From an uncultured Prevotella sp. (GTDB lineage Bacteria > Bacteroidota > Bacteroidia > Bacteroidales > Bacteroidaceae), in contig OMVI01000103.1 in the NCBI GenBank assembly GCA_900314455.1, positions 17,655 to 81,654 of the forward strand: a stretch of 64,000 bases of DNA, read 5' to 3'. Positions 10,249 to 19,215 of the stretch are shown here, piece after piece. A program made the translations under genes and the position numbers. The notes under the pieces are model-generated. The model saw only the letters and a list, made by a program, of their open reading frames with translations, was not told where the DNA came from and made no database searches. Each line of letters opens with the position of its first letter. Position 1 is the stretch's first letter.

Positions 10249-10869
10249 TTATTTGATTTGCTTCAAAGCGAGTTTCACGACCTGCTCAACAGGCAGTCCT
10301 GGCTGCTCCGTCATAATCTTAACAACGACCTTGGCGCTTGGTGCAGGTGAGAAACCGAGCATCGTCAGAGCACTGACCGCCTCGTCCTTGATAGCCGCAT
10401 CCACTGTCGGAGCACCTCCCGCCTGGGCCGAAACGTGCAGTTCGTCGGCTATTCCGCTTGCCATAATCTTGTCCTTGAGGTCGACTATGATGCGCTGAGC
10501 TGTACGGAGACCTATTCCCTTGACACTCTTGAGCATCTTCTCGTCGCCGTTCGCAATGACATTACACAGTTCGGCAGGCGTAATGGAGCTAAGTATCATG
10601 CGTGCCGTGTTGGCTCCCACGCCGCTGACGGTTATGAGCATGCGGTACAGCTCGCGCTCTTGCCGTGACGCAAAACCGTAGAGTGTGAATGAGTCGTCGC
10701 GTCCTCCGGTTACGATAGCTTCGTGAACGAAGAGGCGAACGTCCTTTTTGCCTTGTATGGCGCTGTAAGTATTCAGGGAGATATTCAGTGCAAAGCCTAC
10801 TCCGGCAGTCTCGACAACGGCAAGAGCCGGTGTCAATTCCGTCAGTTCTCCATGTATGTAGTCTATCAT
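10249..10869 (-). CDS. ruvA: Holliday junction branch-migration protein RuvA
   Basis: The DNA-binding subunit of the RuvAB complex, which moves Holliday junctions during recombination and repair. The 206-residue protein has the normal three-domain layout: an N-terminal OB fold (MIDYIHGELTELTPALAVVE), two helix-hairpin-helix motifs (SGVGANTARMIL and VKGIGLRTAQRIIVDLKDK), and a small C-terminal domain for RuvB contact (residues about 155-206). It is the first gene of a likely ruvA-sprA transcription unit. The 127 nt before it hold no obvious gene. Confidence 0.96.
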   Translation of the reverse strand: MIDYIHGELTELTPALAVVETAGVGFALNISLNTYSAIQGKKDVRLFVHEAIVTGGRDDSFTLYGFASRQERELYRMLITVSGVGANTARMILSSITPAELCNVIANGDEKMLKSVKGIGLRTAQRIIVDLKDKIMASGIADELHVSAQAGGAPTVDAAIKDEAVSALTMLGFSPAPSAKVVVKIMTEQPGLPVEQVVKLALKQIK

Positions 10870-10996
10870 ATCAGGTCTAAATAATCGTTTGCCGACACCA
10901 TTTGGCGGGCATTTGTGTACCTAATAATAACGCAGTAAACTACCGTTTATTATGTTAAAGGTCGATGTTAAGGTTGTTTTTTCTCGGTTTTAATGC

Positions 10997-12349
10997 TTAT
11001 TGGCATAGCAACTCGCATATTTTATTCTGCAAACTGCGTGCTTGCTCCACTGTTCCGTCAGAGTTGGTGACGCCCTGGTTGATTATCGAAAATGCTATAC
11101 GGTGACCGTTCGACGCCGTCAGATAACCGCACAGGGAGCGTATTCCCTCCACGGTTCCCGTCTTTGCGTGAACGTTACCTGCCGCCTTCGTTCCGTGCAT
11201 GCGCTTGCGCAGCGTACCGTCGCGTGCTGCTATAGGCAGAAGAGGGTACAACGTGTTGAATATCTCACGATGTTTCCAAGCATAGCGAAGCATCATCACC
11301 TCCATCTCCGGTGTCACATAGTTGTACAGCGACAGTCCCGAACCGTCGGCAATGTCGTAGCTGTTGGTGCTCTCGGCGCCCATATCGGTAAGGATAGACT
11401 TCACAACACGCGATGTACTGCTAGCCGATGCCCCGTTGCCGGATGCCTTGTGGGCAATGGCAAAGAACACACTCTCAGCGTATTTGTTGTTGCTGTTCTT
11501 CAGCATAGGGCGCATTACGTACGTCATTCTGCGCTCCTTCTTCGTTATAAGCCTTGCGCCTGAAGGCACGGTCTTCGTCCCCCAACCGCCTGTCACGACT
11601 ATATTGTGGTCGCGGAGCTTCTGCCGCAGAATGTCGGTGAACTCATCGTGGTTCTTATAAGTAAGCGGGAGGAGCAGCGGCAAGTCTTCGTCGTCCCAGC
11701 ACCAGCCCGAGCCGTACTTCTTGTTATCCTTGAAACTCTGGTCGGCATATATGTTTCCGGTGATGCTGTCGACGCCCAGCTCCTTTATCGCCTTTGCGAA
11801 ATTGTCGACGTCCTGACAGCTTATCTTCGGGTCCATGCCGCCCACCACGTATATGTTACCTTTCCATGTGCGGGCGCTGTCGGGCTCGTTGCCGTCGTAG
11901 TAGAGCCCCGTTGTGAACTTATAGTCGCTGCCCAGTTCCTTCAGAGCTGCTATTGCCGTCACCGTTTTCATTGTTGAGGCAGGGCGCAGACGCTGTCTCT
12001 CGCCATGGGAGTACAACCGCACGTCGTCGTCAAGGTCCCATACGTCGATGCCAACTACCGAAGTCTCGAGCACCGGGTCCTCAAGAAGCTCGTCAATGCC
12101 GTCGCGCAAGTCCTTCTTCCATGAGTGAGTAGCCTTGATGAGGGGAATACTGTCAATCAGACTGTCGGTGACGATAGTGTCGCTCTCAGCATATTCGCTG
12201 CTGTCAGCACTTATTGCCACACTCTTGTAGGCTGTCGAATCGACTGGTTCTGTCGCTATTACGGGTTTTACTGGTATTTTCTTCGAAGAGCCGCAAGCAA
12301 CAATTGCAGCAGTGGCGAGTATAATTGATATTTCCCTAATGAATTTCAT
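10997..12349 (-). CDS. dacB: Lipoprotein D-alanyl-D-alanine carboxypeptidase/endopeptidase (PBP4, class C)
   Basis: A low-molecular-weight penicillin-binding protein of the S13 family, which trims or cleaves peptidoglycan cross-links. The active-site serine tetrad is STMK (Ser125, Lys128), the second motif is SNN (in LKNSNNKYAE) and the third is KTG (HAKTGTVEG). The N-terminus has a lipobox (AIVAC, Cys19) after a short hydrophobic segment, so the protein is predicted to be lipid-anchored. The linker from Cys19 to about residue 75 is acidic and Ser-rich, which would place the catalytic domain away from the membrane. It is transcribed divergently from nadB, with a TAnnTTTG box upstream. Confidence 0.9.
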   Translation of the reverse strand: MKFIREISIILATAAIVACGSSKKIPVKPVIATEPVDSTAYKSVAISADSSEYAESDTIVTDSLIDSIPLIKATHSWKKDLRDGIDELLEDPVLETSVVGIDVWDLDDDVRLYSHGERQRLRPASTMKTVTAIAALKELGSDYKFTTGLYYDGNEPDSARTWKGNIYVVGGMDPKISCQDVDNFAKAIKELGVDSITGNIYADQSFKDNKKYGSGWCWDDEDLPLLLPLTYKNHDEFTDILRQKLRDHNIVVTGGWGTKTVPSGARLITKKERRMTYVMRPMLKNSNNKYAESVFFAIAHKASGNGASASSTSRVVKSILTDMGAESTNSYDIADGSGLSLYNYVTPEMEVMMLRYAWKHREIFNTLYPLLPIAARDGTLRKRMHGTKAAGNVHAKTGTVEGIRSLCGYLTASNGHRIAFSIINQGVTNSDGTVEQARSLQNKICELLCQ

Positions 12350-12378
12350 ATAATGTGTTTGGATAACTGAATTTGCTG

Positions 12379-12386
12379 CAAAGGTA
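12379..12386 (-). promoter_or_regulatory. -7 box of the dacB promoter
   Basis: TACCTTTG on the minus strand matches the Bacteroidota -7 consensus TAnnTTTG, 29 nt before the dacB start. The -33 region is only a T-run, so this call is weaker than others in the window. Confidence 0.5.
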
Positions 12387-12418
12387 ATTATTATTTCATA
12401 AAAAATGCATCTTTCATA

Positions 12419-12448
12419 TTGCTATATTCCAATAAATTACTAATTTTG
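12419..12448 (+). promoter_or_regulatory. nadB promoter (TTG / TAATTTTG)
   Basis: A TTG (12419-12421) is followed after 19 nt by TAATTTTG (12441-12448), the Bacteroidota -33/-7 layout. Transcription would begin near 12453, leaving a short leader before the nadB start at 12471. Confidence 0.6.
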
Positions 12449-12470
12449 CACGCGATAAACAACAATACCA

Positions 12471-14057
12471 ATGGTATATAAATACGACTTTCTCATAATC
12501 GGCTCGGGCATAGCCGGTATGAGCTATGCCCTCAAAGTGGCACGTGCCCATAAAGGCAAAATATGCATGATATGCAAAACGACCCTCGACGAGGCCAACA
12601 CTCGTTTCGCTCAAGGTGGCGTTGCATCGGTAACCAACCTCAAACTTGATAACTTTGAGAAACACATTCAGGACACTATAATCGCCGGCGACTATATTAG
12701 CGACCGCAAGGCAGTAGAGCAGGTGGTACGTAACGCACCTTCACAGATAAAGGAACTTGTCAATTGGGGTACCAATTTCGACAAGAAGGAGGACGGAACC
12801 TACGACCTTCACCGTGAGGGCGGACACTCAGAGTTCCGCATTCTGCACCATGCCGACGACACCGGAGCTGAGATACAGCGTGCGCTTATGGAGGCTGTAC
12901 GTGCCAATCCGGATATCGAAATAAAGGAGAACCACTTCGCCGTGGAGATTATTACCCAGCACCACCTCGGCATTGAGGTAACACGCCGCACCCCGGACAT
13001 CGAGTGCTATGGTGCATACGTCCTCAATCCGGAACAGAAAGTAGACACTTATCTGAGCAAGGTGACGCTGATGTGCACCGGCGGATGTGGCGCCGTATAT
13101 CAGACAACGACAAATCCTATCATCGCAACGGGCGATGGAGAGGCTATGGTATATCGTGCCAAGGGAACCGTCAAGGACATGGAGTTCGTCCAGTTCCACC
13201 CGACGAGTCTCTATCACCCGGGCGAAACGCACCCTGCATACCTCATTACGGAGGCTATGCGTGGATATGGCGGCATACTGAAATTGCCTACCGGTGAGAC
13301 TTTCATGGAGAAATACGATAAGCGCCTTTCGCTAGCACCGCGTGACATCGTTGCCCGTGCAATTGATAAGGAGATGAAGATGCACGGCATCGACCACGTC
13401 TACCTCGACGTAACGCATAAGGACGCAGAGGAAACTAAGCGCCACTTCCCGAATATTTACCACAAGTGCCTCAGCATCGGCATCGATATCACGAAGGAGA
13501 TGATACCTGTCCGCCCTGCTGCCCACTACATGTGCGGTGGTATAAAGGTCGACTTGGACGGTCAGTCGTCAATCCATCGTCTCTATGCTGTCGGCGAATG
13601 CGCCTGCACCGGACTGCATGGTGGCAACCGTCTCGCCAGCAACTCTCTTATCGAGGCCGTTGTCTATGCTGACGCTGCTGCAAATCACAGTCTGTCGGTA
13701 GTCGACAACTATTCGTTTAACGACAAGGTTCCGGAGTGGAATGATGAGGGAACGATGACCAACGAGGAAAAGGTGCTCATCACGCAGAGCGTCAAGGAGG
13801 TTGGCGAAGTTATGTCGAACTATGTCGGCATCGTACGCAGCGACCTTCGTCTGAAGCGTGCATGGGATCGTCTCGACCTTCTCTACGAAGAGACCGAGGC
13901 TCTGTTCAAGCGTGTGAAGGCCACCCGCGACATCTGCGAACTCCGCAACATGATTAACGTCGGATACCTCATCACCCGTCAGGCTATAGAGCGTAAGGAG
14001 AGCCGTGGCCTCCATTACACCATTGACTATCCTGTCCACGCTTACGACAAGAAGTAA
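12471..14057 (+). CDS. nadB: L-aspartate oxidase
   Basis: A flavoenzyme that oxidises L-aspartate to iminoaspartate, the first step of de novo NAD synthesis. The dinucleotide-binding motif is IIGSGIAGMSYALKVA at the N-terminus. The succinate dehydrogenase/fumarate reductase flavoprotein signatures follow: FAQGGVASV, VQFHPTSLYHPG, PAAHYMCGGIKVD and LHGGNRLASNSL near residue 385, with a helical C-terminal domain. The length of 528 residues is normal. The partner quinolinate synthase genes nadA and nadC are not adjacent in this window. It stands alone between divergent dacB and a downstream hairpin. Confidence 0.95.
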   Translation: MVYKYDFLIIGSGIAGMSYALKVARAHKGKICMICKTTLDEANTRFAQGGVASVTNLKLDNFEKHIQDTIIAGDYISDRKAVEQVVRNAPSQIKELVNWGTNFDKKEDGTYDLHREGGHSEFRILHHADDTGAEIQRALMEAVRANPDIEIKENHFAVEIITQHHLGIEVTRRTPDIECYGAYVLNPEQKVDTYLSKVTLMCTGGCGAVYQTTTNPIIATGDGEAMVYRAKGTVKDMEFVQFHPTSLYHPGETHPAYLITEAMRGYGGILKLPTGETFMEKYDKRLSLAPRDIVARAIDKEMKMHGIDHVYLDVTHKDAEETKRHFPNIYHKCLSIGIDITKEMIPVRPAAHYMCGGIKVDLDGQSSIHRLYAVGECACTGLHGGNRLASNSLIEAVVYADAAANHSLSVVDNYSFNDKVPEWNDEGTMTNEEKVLITQSVKEVGEVMSNYVGIVRSDLRLKRAWDRLDLLYEETEALFKRVKATRDICELRNMINVGYLITRQAIERKESRGLHYTIDYPVHAYDKK

Positions 14058-14080
14058 AATCGCTTGTAAATTACTATAGA

Positions 14081-14128
14081 AAGACCCCGTTTCGTGGCTG
14101 ATTTGAACCATGGAACGGGGTCTCTTGT
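14081..14128 (+). terminator. Hairpin terminator after nadB
   Basis: Arms AGACCCCGTTTC (14082-14093) and GGAACGGGGTCT (14112-14123) form a 12-bp stem with one wobble. The following CTTGTTATG is only weakly U-rich, so termination strength is uncertain. Confidence 0.65.
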
Positions 14129-14136
14129 TATGTCGC

Positions 14137-14245
14137 TGATAAGCAATGAGATAGCGAAAGGTGAACTTTGAGGATGAAAAATAAATTATTTTTGGTTGAT
14201 TTTTAATTTATTTTTCTCTGGTTTTTAATTTATTTTTCATTGCGA
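14137..14245. repeat. AT-rich composite intergenic repeat, copy 1
   Basis: The segment begins with GATAAGCAATGAGATAGCGA and runs into AAAAATAAATTATTTTT, then two units of TTTTTAATTTATTTTT about 22 nt apart. Related copies lie near 37.7-37.8 kb (inverted) and 61.1-61.25 kb. The GATAGCGA...AACTTT lead-in is shared with the 37.8-kb copy on the opposite strand over roughly 55 nt. Confidence 0.7.
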
Positions 14246-14410
14246 AAGATAAGCTTTGACATCGCGGAAGTTATCCTTTCGCGTTATGAAAGGAAATCGA
14301 TGGCATTTGGGAAGTTTCCTGTAAGCATTACTGTATCTTTCTGTAAGCATTCCTGTAGCTTTCTGATAAGATTTCAGTAGAAGCATTTTGGTTCATCTGA
14401 CATTGATATT

Positions 14411-14560
14411 GAAGACATCCACAAACCTCGAAGAAGTTTTATTTTCGGTAACCCCCGGCAAGGGAGTGCAACGACCGCAGCTTTGGGTAAGGTAGCCGGC
14501 AGTTCACTACTCCGCGCTTCGTAGAAGCGCTATAGCGTGAAACGCGCATAGTTTTATATG
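14411..14560. repeat. Hairpin-rich dispersed repeat, degenerate copy
   Basis: This segment aligns by eye with the reverse complement of 60870-61000. Shared blocks are ACAAACNTCGAAGAAGTTT, TGCAACGACCGCAG followed by a G-rich stem arm, and GCGCTATAGCG/GCGCTATCGC. Stems are partly decayed here compared with the 60.9-kb copy. Confidence 0.6.
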
Positions 14561-14678
14561 AATATCCGTAACCATCCAAACTGGGACAACAAAAGATGTT
14601 CATCATTGTTTTCTTTAAAAGACTATTAACAGTTTGGGCATTAGATGATATTTGTTGATGTCAGCTGCTAAGTGATGC

Positions 14679-16154
14679 TTAGAATTGTGCGTAGATGAAC
14701 GGCTGGACACTGTCCTGGCGGAAGCTGATGACAAGCTGGAGGACAACTATGAAGGCGAAAAGCTTCACTATCCACGGTGATGCGATGAACTTCTCCTGCA
14801 TCCAATGGTAGTCCTCGGAGCGTATACTGTGGAGCTCAAGACCGAGGGCAACGACAGCGATCCACAACGAGCGTGCCTTGACGAACGGCAGGAAGTAGTC
14901 GAAGCTGAAGTCAGTTGCGATGCGTTGCATCAGTGCAAGTGCTGTAGGAATGTCGTGGGCACGGAAGAAAATCCACGAGATGTTGATGAAGATGAACATC
15001 AGCGTCCAGCTGACGACCTTCACCGGTATAGTGTTCGGTACCCTGTCGAGGAACAGACGGCGGCATATCTTGTGTACGACGAGTGCCACTCCATGCATTG
15101 CACCCCATATAATAAACATCCACGATGCACCGTGCCACAGTCCCGCGACAATCATTGTGAAGAAGTTGTTGAAGTATGTGCGCAGCAAACCGCGACGGTT
15201 GCCACCCATCGGAATGTAGAGATAGTCGCGGAACCATGTCGACAGGGCGATGTGCCAGCGGCGCCAGAACTCCTGTGGGTTGAGGCTCTGGTACGGGAAG
15301 TTGAAGTTGTCGCGAAGCTCGTAGCCCATGAGCGCAGCCAGTCCGATGGCCATGTCGCTATAGCCGGAGAAGTCGCAGTATATCTGCAACGTGAATCCGA
15401 AGACGCCCATGAGGTCTTCAAAGCCCGAATAGCCTGTTGGGTCGTCGAAAATCCAGTTGTTGTACTCAGCTATGTAGTCGGCTATCAGACCCTTCTTTAT
15501 GAGTCCTATGAGTATGAGCCACAAGCCTTTGTACGCCAGCCCCGGCTTGTCGGAGTTGCCAGCCTTAATCTGAGGCAGCAGAACTTCGGCTCGGGTGATA
15601 GGGCCCGCCATAAGGAGGGGGAAGAAGGTGAGGTAGAATGCGTAGTCGAGTAGGGTAGTATCAGGCGGATACTTGCCCTTGTAGACATCGATGGAATAGC
15701 TTATTGCCTGAAAAGTATAGAACGAAATACCGACAGGCAGCAGTATTTCGAATGGTCCGAAATTCGACTTTACGATTTCGTTGAATATGCTTACGAGGAA
15801 GTTTGTGTACTTGAAATAGACGAGTGGGGCTAAGTCGACGATGATGATGGCTGCAAGACGCAGACGGCGATGGTGTTCCTTGCTCATCATACGGCGTGTT
15901 GCCCACCAGGAAAACAGCGTCGTTGCCGGCAGCAGAAGCATCAGAATGCCATTGGCTTTCCATGCGAAGAAGAGACTGAAGGCAACGACATAAGTGGCTG
16001 CAATGGAACGGCGCGTCTTGCAAATTGCGATGTACAAGGCAAAGAAGATGACGAACGCTACGAGGAACGGAAACGTACAGAGCGACCAGCCCTTGTCGGG
16101 TGTGACAAGGAAGTCGGTCAGGCTTTGCAGTATGGTGTTGATGTCGGTTGTCAT
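14679..16154 (-). CDS. MBOAT-family O-acyltransferase (AlgI/DltB-like)
   Basis: A polytopic membrane protein of 491 residues with around ten hydrophobic segments. It belongs to the membrane-bound O-acyltransferase group that moves acyl groups across the membrane onto polysaccharides or cell-wall polymers. Family motifs are FPLLMAGPITR, QIYCDFSGYSDMAIGLA, FNFPYQSLNPQEFWRRWHI, LSTWFRDYLYIPMGGNRRG and LWHGASWMFIIWGAMHG; the His of LWHG is the expected catalytic residue. The neighbouring SGNH protein is encoded 33 nt upstream on the same strand, the usual pairing for polysaccharide acetylation. The acceptor polymer is unknown; no exopolysaccharide genes are seen nearby. Confidence 0.9.
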   Translation of the reverse strand: MTTDINTILQSLTDFLVTPDKGWSLCTFPFLVAFVIFFALYIAICKTRRSIAATYVVAFSLFFAWKANGILMLLLPATTLFSWWATRRMMSKEHHRRLRLAAIIIVDLAPLVYFKYTNFLVSIFNEIVKSNFGPFEILLPVGISFYTFQAISYSIDVYKGKYPPDTTLLDYAFYLTFFPLLMAGPITRAEVLLPQIKAGNSDKPGLAYKGLWLILIGLIKKGLIADYIAEYNNWIFDDPTGYSGFEDLMGVFGFTLQIYCDFSGYSDMAIGLAALMGYELRDNFNFPYQSLNPQEFWRRWHIALSTWFRDYLYIPMGGNRRGLLRTYFNNFFTMIVAGLWHGASWMFIIWGAMHGVALVVHKICRRLFLDRVPNTIPVKVVSWTLMFIFINISWIFFRAHDIPTALALMQRIATDFSFDYFLPFVKARSLWIAVVALGLELHSIRSEDYHWMQEKFIASPWIVKLFAFIVVLQLVISFRQDSVQPFIYAQF

Positions 16155-16187
16155 TTGTCTTTTCTTTACTTGGCGGCTTTGCTGTCT

Positions 16188-17048
16188 CTATCTGTTGTAA
16201 TGGCGGTGGTGCTCTGGTGAATCACCGTTGGCAAAGCCTTCAAAGTCAGGTCCGTATATGTCATAATAAGGTGAGTAGAACGGCTTCTTTGGCACGTCCA
16301 TGCGTATCGGGTGAGCTGTCTGCTGTGGATTTCGCAGCCATGCCGCTATCAAATCCATCCATTTCTCTGCTCCTTTGGCAGTAGGGTGGATATGGTCGTC
16401 GCCCCTTTGCAGGTCGAGGTGTGAGGAGTCGAAGAAGCGGTTGGCACCGACGCAGTTGCGTATCAAGTCGTTCATGCCCGTATCCTTTTTCCAGTTAGGA
16501 GGACTAATCCACACGAAGGGACGGTCGCCGAGCTTTTCCATAATCCTGCGGACGTATTGCTCGCGGTCGGGGACGTCATGGGCGAAGAGCTCGTTGCTGC
16601 CAAGGCATATTATGATGTATGTGGGATTGTATAGTTCGAGGTATGTGTCGAGCATGTTCGACTCGGCATATTTCTTTGTTGTCGAACTGTTCCACGTCAC
16701 GCAATAGAGGTTGTCGCCGTTGGCATGGCAGTAGTCGTCGAGGCGCAACGACAAGCCGTTGGTCATGGAGTCGCCGAAGAAGAGGACGGTGTGGTGCGTC
16801 GTGTCAACACCGTTGACGAAGTTAGGCATGTTCTTTGTGGCTTCCGCCTTTTGCAGGGAGTCGCGTCGGGCAGAGTCGGCTGTTACCGTTGCGTTGCCTG
16901 TCTTTTCCGTTTTGCTTTCTATGCACTCAAGACTTATCTTCTTGAGGCTGAAATGCCCGTTGCTGACAACCTGCGGTATGGCAGCATAAACGACGGCAGC
17001 AACGGTCGCAATGGCGATAATCAGTAATGTCTTTAAGCGTTCAGGCAT
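16188..17048 (-). CDS. Membrane-anchored SGNH/GDSL hydrolase-fold protein
   Basis: A 286-residue protein with a single N-terminal membrane segment (residues about 5-22) followed by an extracytoplasmic SGNH domain. Blocks seen are FFGDSMTNGLSLRL with the Ser nucleophile, ICLGSNELF, and the terminal DDHIHPTAKGAEKW with the Asp/His pair. Together with the MBOAT gene 33 nt downstream it probably forms a two-component O-acetylation system, the SGNH protein making the final transfer outside the cell. I take MPERLKTLLII as the start; a frame extending to 17273 would add 75 residues overlapping exoA on the same strand, and that extension is not protein-like. Confidence 0.82.
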   Translation of the reverse strand: MPERLKTLLIIAIATVAAVVYAAIPQVVSNGHFSLKKISLECIESKTEKTGNATVTADSARRDSLQKAEATKNMPNFVNGVDTTHHTVLFFGDSMTNGLSLRLDDYCHANGDNLYCVTWNSSTTKKYAESNMLDTYLELYNPTYIIICLGSNELFAHDVPDREQYVRRIMEKLGDRPFVWISPPNWKKDTGMNDLIRNCVGANRFFDSSHLDLQRGDDHIHPTAKGAEKWMDLIAAWLRNPQQTAHPIRMDVPKKPFYSPYYDIYGPDFEGFANGDSPEHHRHYNR

Positions 17049-17100
17049 ATAGAGATAGTTTATCGAATTGAACACTGTCGATAAATACCCACAGGTCAAT

Positions 17101-17901
17101 TTATTTACTCCCTCCCTTCGGGAGGGAAGGGGTAGGCGAGAGGTCGAGTTCCACCGGACAGTGGTCGCTACCCATGATGTCTGTGAGGATTTTGGCATCG
17201 ACGAGGTTGTTGCGGAGCCTGTCGCTGATGAGGAAATAGTCGATACGCCAACCGGCGTTCTTCTCTCTGGCATGGAAACGGTACGACCACCAGCTGTAGG
17301 TTACCTGTTCAGGGTAAAGCGTTCGGAATGTGTCGGTGAAACCGTTGTTGAGCAGGTCCGTCATCTTTCTGCGCTCGGCATCAGTGAAGCCGGCGTTCTT
17401 GTGGTTGCTCTTCGGGTTCTTTATGTCTATCTCCTCGTGTGCAACGTTCATGTCGCCGCAAACTATGACGGGCTTTTCCTTGTCGAGCGAATGCAGATAA
17501 GCCTGGAAGTCGTCCTCCCATTTCATGCGGTAGTCAAGCCGACGGGGCATTCCGCCTTTCTCTTCGGCGTTCTGTGAGTTCGGAGTATATACGCAGACGA
17601 GATAGAAATCTTCCATTTCGAGAGTAACGACACGTCCTTCATGGTCGTGTTCGTCAATTCCTATACCGTAAGCGACGCTCTGTGGGTGGTGCTTAGTGTA
17701 TATTGCCGTACCCGAATAACCCTTGCGGTCGGCATAGTTCCAGTACGATTCGTAGCCGGGAAACTGCAAGTCGAGTTGTCCCTCTTGCATCTTCGTCTCC
17801 TGAAGGCAGAAGAAATCGGCGTCAAGTTTGAGGAATATGTCCTCAAATCCTTTCTTTACCACGGCGCGAAGACCGTTGACATTCCATGATATAAACTTCA
17901 T
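17101..17901 (-). CDS. xth: Exodeoxyribonuclease III (AP endonuclease)
   Basis: A metal-dependent AP endonuclease/3'-5' exonuclease for base-excision repair, 266 residues. The start MKFISWNVNGLR is the canonical ExoIII beginning; an upstream in-frame Met exists but lies in repeat DNA. Catalytic motifs are LQETKM, YTPNSQN, CGDMNV (Asp-Asn pair), WRIDYFLIS and GSDHCPVEL with the final catalytic His. The last 13 residues (after VELDL) are encoded by a C-rich palindromic repeat and look like a recent read-through extension. It lies downstream of folE on the same strand, with a repeat between them. Confidence 0.93.
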   Translation of the reverse strand: MKFISWNVNGLRAVVKKGFEDIFLKLDADFFCLQETKMQEGQLDLQFPGYESYWNYADRKGYSGTAIYTKHHPQSVAYGIGIDEHDHEGRVVTLEMEDFYLVCVYTPNSQNAEEKGGMPRRLDYRMKWEDDFQAYLHSLDKEKPVIVCGDMNVAHEEIDIKNPKSNHKNAGFTDAERRKMTDLLNNGFTDTFRTLYPEQVTYSWWSYRFHAREKNAGWRIDYFLISDRLRNNLVDAKILTDIMGSDHCPVELDLSPTPSLPKGGSK

Positions 17902-17904
17902 TTC

Positions 17905-18003
17905 GCCTCTCCTAACCCCTCCGAAGGAGGGGGAATAGATAAATGTTATGTTGGTATTTGGTGCCTCCCCCGGCCCCTCCAAAGGGAGGTTCGGGGTAGG
18001 CCA
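17905..18003. repeat. Inverted-repeat element between folE and exoA
   Basis: Arms of about 30 nt, CCTAACCCCTCCGAAGGAGG at the left and the related CCCCTCCAAAGGGAGGTTCG at the right, face each other across about 40 nt. The composition and the YCTAACC/GGTTNGG edges match the family at 51-156 and 37403-37624. Confidence 0.6.
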
Positions 18004-18010
18004 CCCTTAT

Positions 18011-18604
18011 TTAAATTCTTTTACTCTCTCCCCTGAGCAGGTTCATGAATTCATTGCGGGTCTTCAGCGACTCGAATACGCCGCTGTAGGCACTCGTCGT
18101 TGTAATGGAATTCTGCTTTTCGACACCGCGCATCTGCATGCACATGTGCTTGGCTTCGATGACTACCATGACGCCTTGTGGCTTCAGCGTGTCGTTTATG
18201 CACTCCATTACCTGCTCGGTAAGGCGCTCCTGAACTTGAAGACGGTGAGAGAAGATGTCGACAACGCGTGCTATCTTGCTCAGTCCCGTTATGTATCCGT
18301 TCGGAATGTATGCCACATGAGCCTTGCCATAGAAAGGCAGCATGTGGTGCTCGCACATCGAGAAGAAGTCGATGTCCTTGACAATGACCATCTGGTTGTA
18401 CTTTTCCTCGAAGAGAGCGTCGGTGAGTACCTTCTTAGGGTCTTGCGTATAGCCGCGCGTCAGTATCTGCATTGCTTTGGCAACGCGCATAGGAGTCTTT
18501 AGAAGCCCCTCACGTCCGGGGTCTTCACCAAGGAGTTTCAGTATGCTTTTGTAGTGAGATGCGAGTTCGTCGAGGCCGTCGCGGAATTCTGTTTCTGGAT
18601 TCAT
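18011..18604 (-). CDS. folE: GTP cyclohydrolase I
   Basis: Converts GTP to dihydroneopterin triphosphate, the entry to folate (and queuosine-type) pathways. The 197-residue protein has the family core [20 protein letters not shown] with zinc-binding Cys and His, [23 protein letters not shown], and the distal CMQMRGVEK that supplies the second zinc cysteine. No fusion or truncation. It sits 23 nt after the SPOR gene on the same strand. Confidence 0.96.
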   Translation of the reverse strand: MNPETEFRDGLDELASHYKSILKLLGEDPGREGLLKTPMRVAKAMQILTRGYTQDPKKVLTDALFEEKYNQMVIVKDIDFFSMCEHHMLPFYGKAHVAYIPNGYITGLSKIARVVDIFSHRLQVQERLTEQVMECINDTLKPQGVMVVIEAKHMCMQMRGVEKQNSITTTSAYSGVFESLKTRNEFMNLLRGESKRI

Positions 18605-18627
18605 TATATATTAATTGTATATTTCTA

Positions 18628-19215
18628 TTAGTCAAGGTATCCTACATCGACGACCGTAATCTTCGACCGTATGATGCTGGCTTCCTTGTATCCGAGTTTT
18701 CTTACTTGTGCAAGGATTCTCTTTGCAGAATTGTAGTCCTTGAAGTTTCCTACACGGCAGCACCACCTCGGACTGTAGAAGTGGACGTAGACGGGCTGGT
18801 TTGGCATCGCTGCCTTTACCTTCTGACCGGCGCGCTCGGCCTCCTGGCGTGCCACACGGGTGTTTCCTCCGGTGTAGACCTGTACACGGAAGCCGTCCTC
18901 ATGGTGTGAGCCTTTCGTCACCCTCGTCCTGTTCTCATTGCTATCGGGTTTCTTCTTGACCTTGATACGGCGGAGAACCATCTTCCATCCGGAACTGCGG
19001 TGCTCGGTAGTGGTTGCCGGTTCGGTCGGCTTGGGGGCTGCGTGGCTTTCTTCCGGCTTACGTGTCGGCTTGGTCGTTGATGTCTTCGGCGATGTCTTTG
19101 CCGAAGGCTTGCCGGCTATCTGCGCGTCGATGTCGGCACCATGACCTACCGCCTGCGCCTGTGCAGTCAGGAAGCAACATGTCGTTAGAAGTATGATAGC
19201 AATGAACTTTCTCAT
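18628..19215 (-). CDS. Exported SPOR-domain protein
   Basis: A 195-residue protein with a signal peptide (MRKFIAIILLTTCCFLTAQA), a basic, Pro/Thr/Lys-rich linker (residues about 30-90) and a C-terminal SPOR domain (residues about 105-185; EDGFRVQVYTGGNTRVARQE, then WCCRVGNFKDYNSAKRI). SPOR domains bind denuded glycan strands of peptidoglycan at division sites. The gene lies between folE and the DoxX/TpiA reading frame on the same strand, an order I recall from other Bacteroidales. Its specific role is unknown. Confidence 0.85.
   Translation of the reverse strand: MRKFIAIILLTTCCFLTAQAQAVGHGADIDAQIAGKPSAKTSPKTSTTKPTRKPEESHAAPKPTEPATTTEHRSSGWKMVLRRIKVKKKPDSNENRTRVTKGSHHEDGFRVQVYTGGNTRVARQEAERAGQKVKAAMPNQPVYVHFYSPRWCCRVGNFKDYNSAKRILAQVRKLGYKEASIIRSKITVVDVGYLD

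Larger units (their letters stand above)
14129..14678. other. Repeat-rich intergenic spacer
   Basis: About 550 nt with no convincing gene. It holds an AT-rich composite repeat (14137-14245), a short direct repeat of about 23-nt period around TTTCTGTAAGCATT (14319-14365), and a hairpin-rich block (14411-14560) that matches a second copy near 60.9 kb. The last 100 nt before the MBOAT stop codon show nothing recognisable. Confidence 0.7.

Noticed and set aside
17049-17273. N-terminal extension of the SGNH protein to 17273
   Set aside because: The extra 75 residues overlap exoA coding DNA in another frame on the same strand and pass through a repeat; the internal start at 17048 gives a proper membrane anchor.
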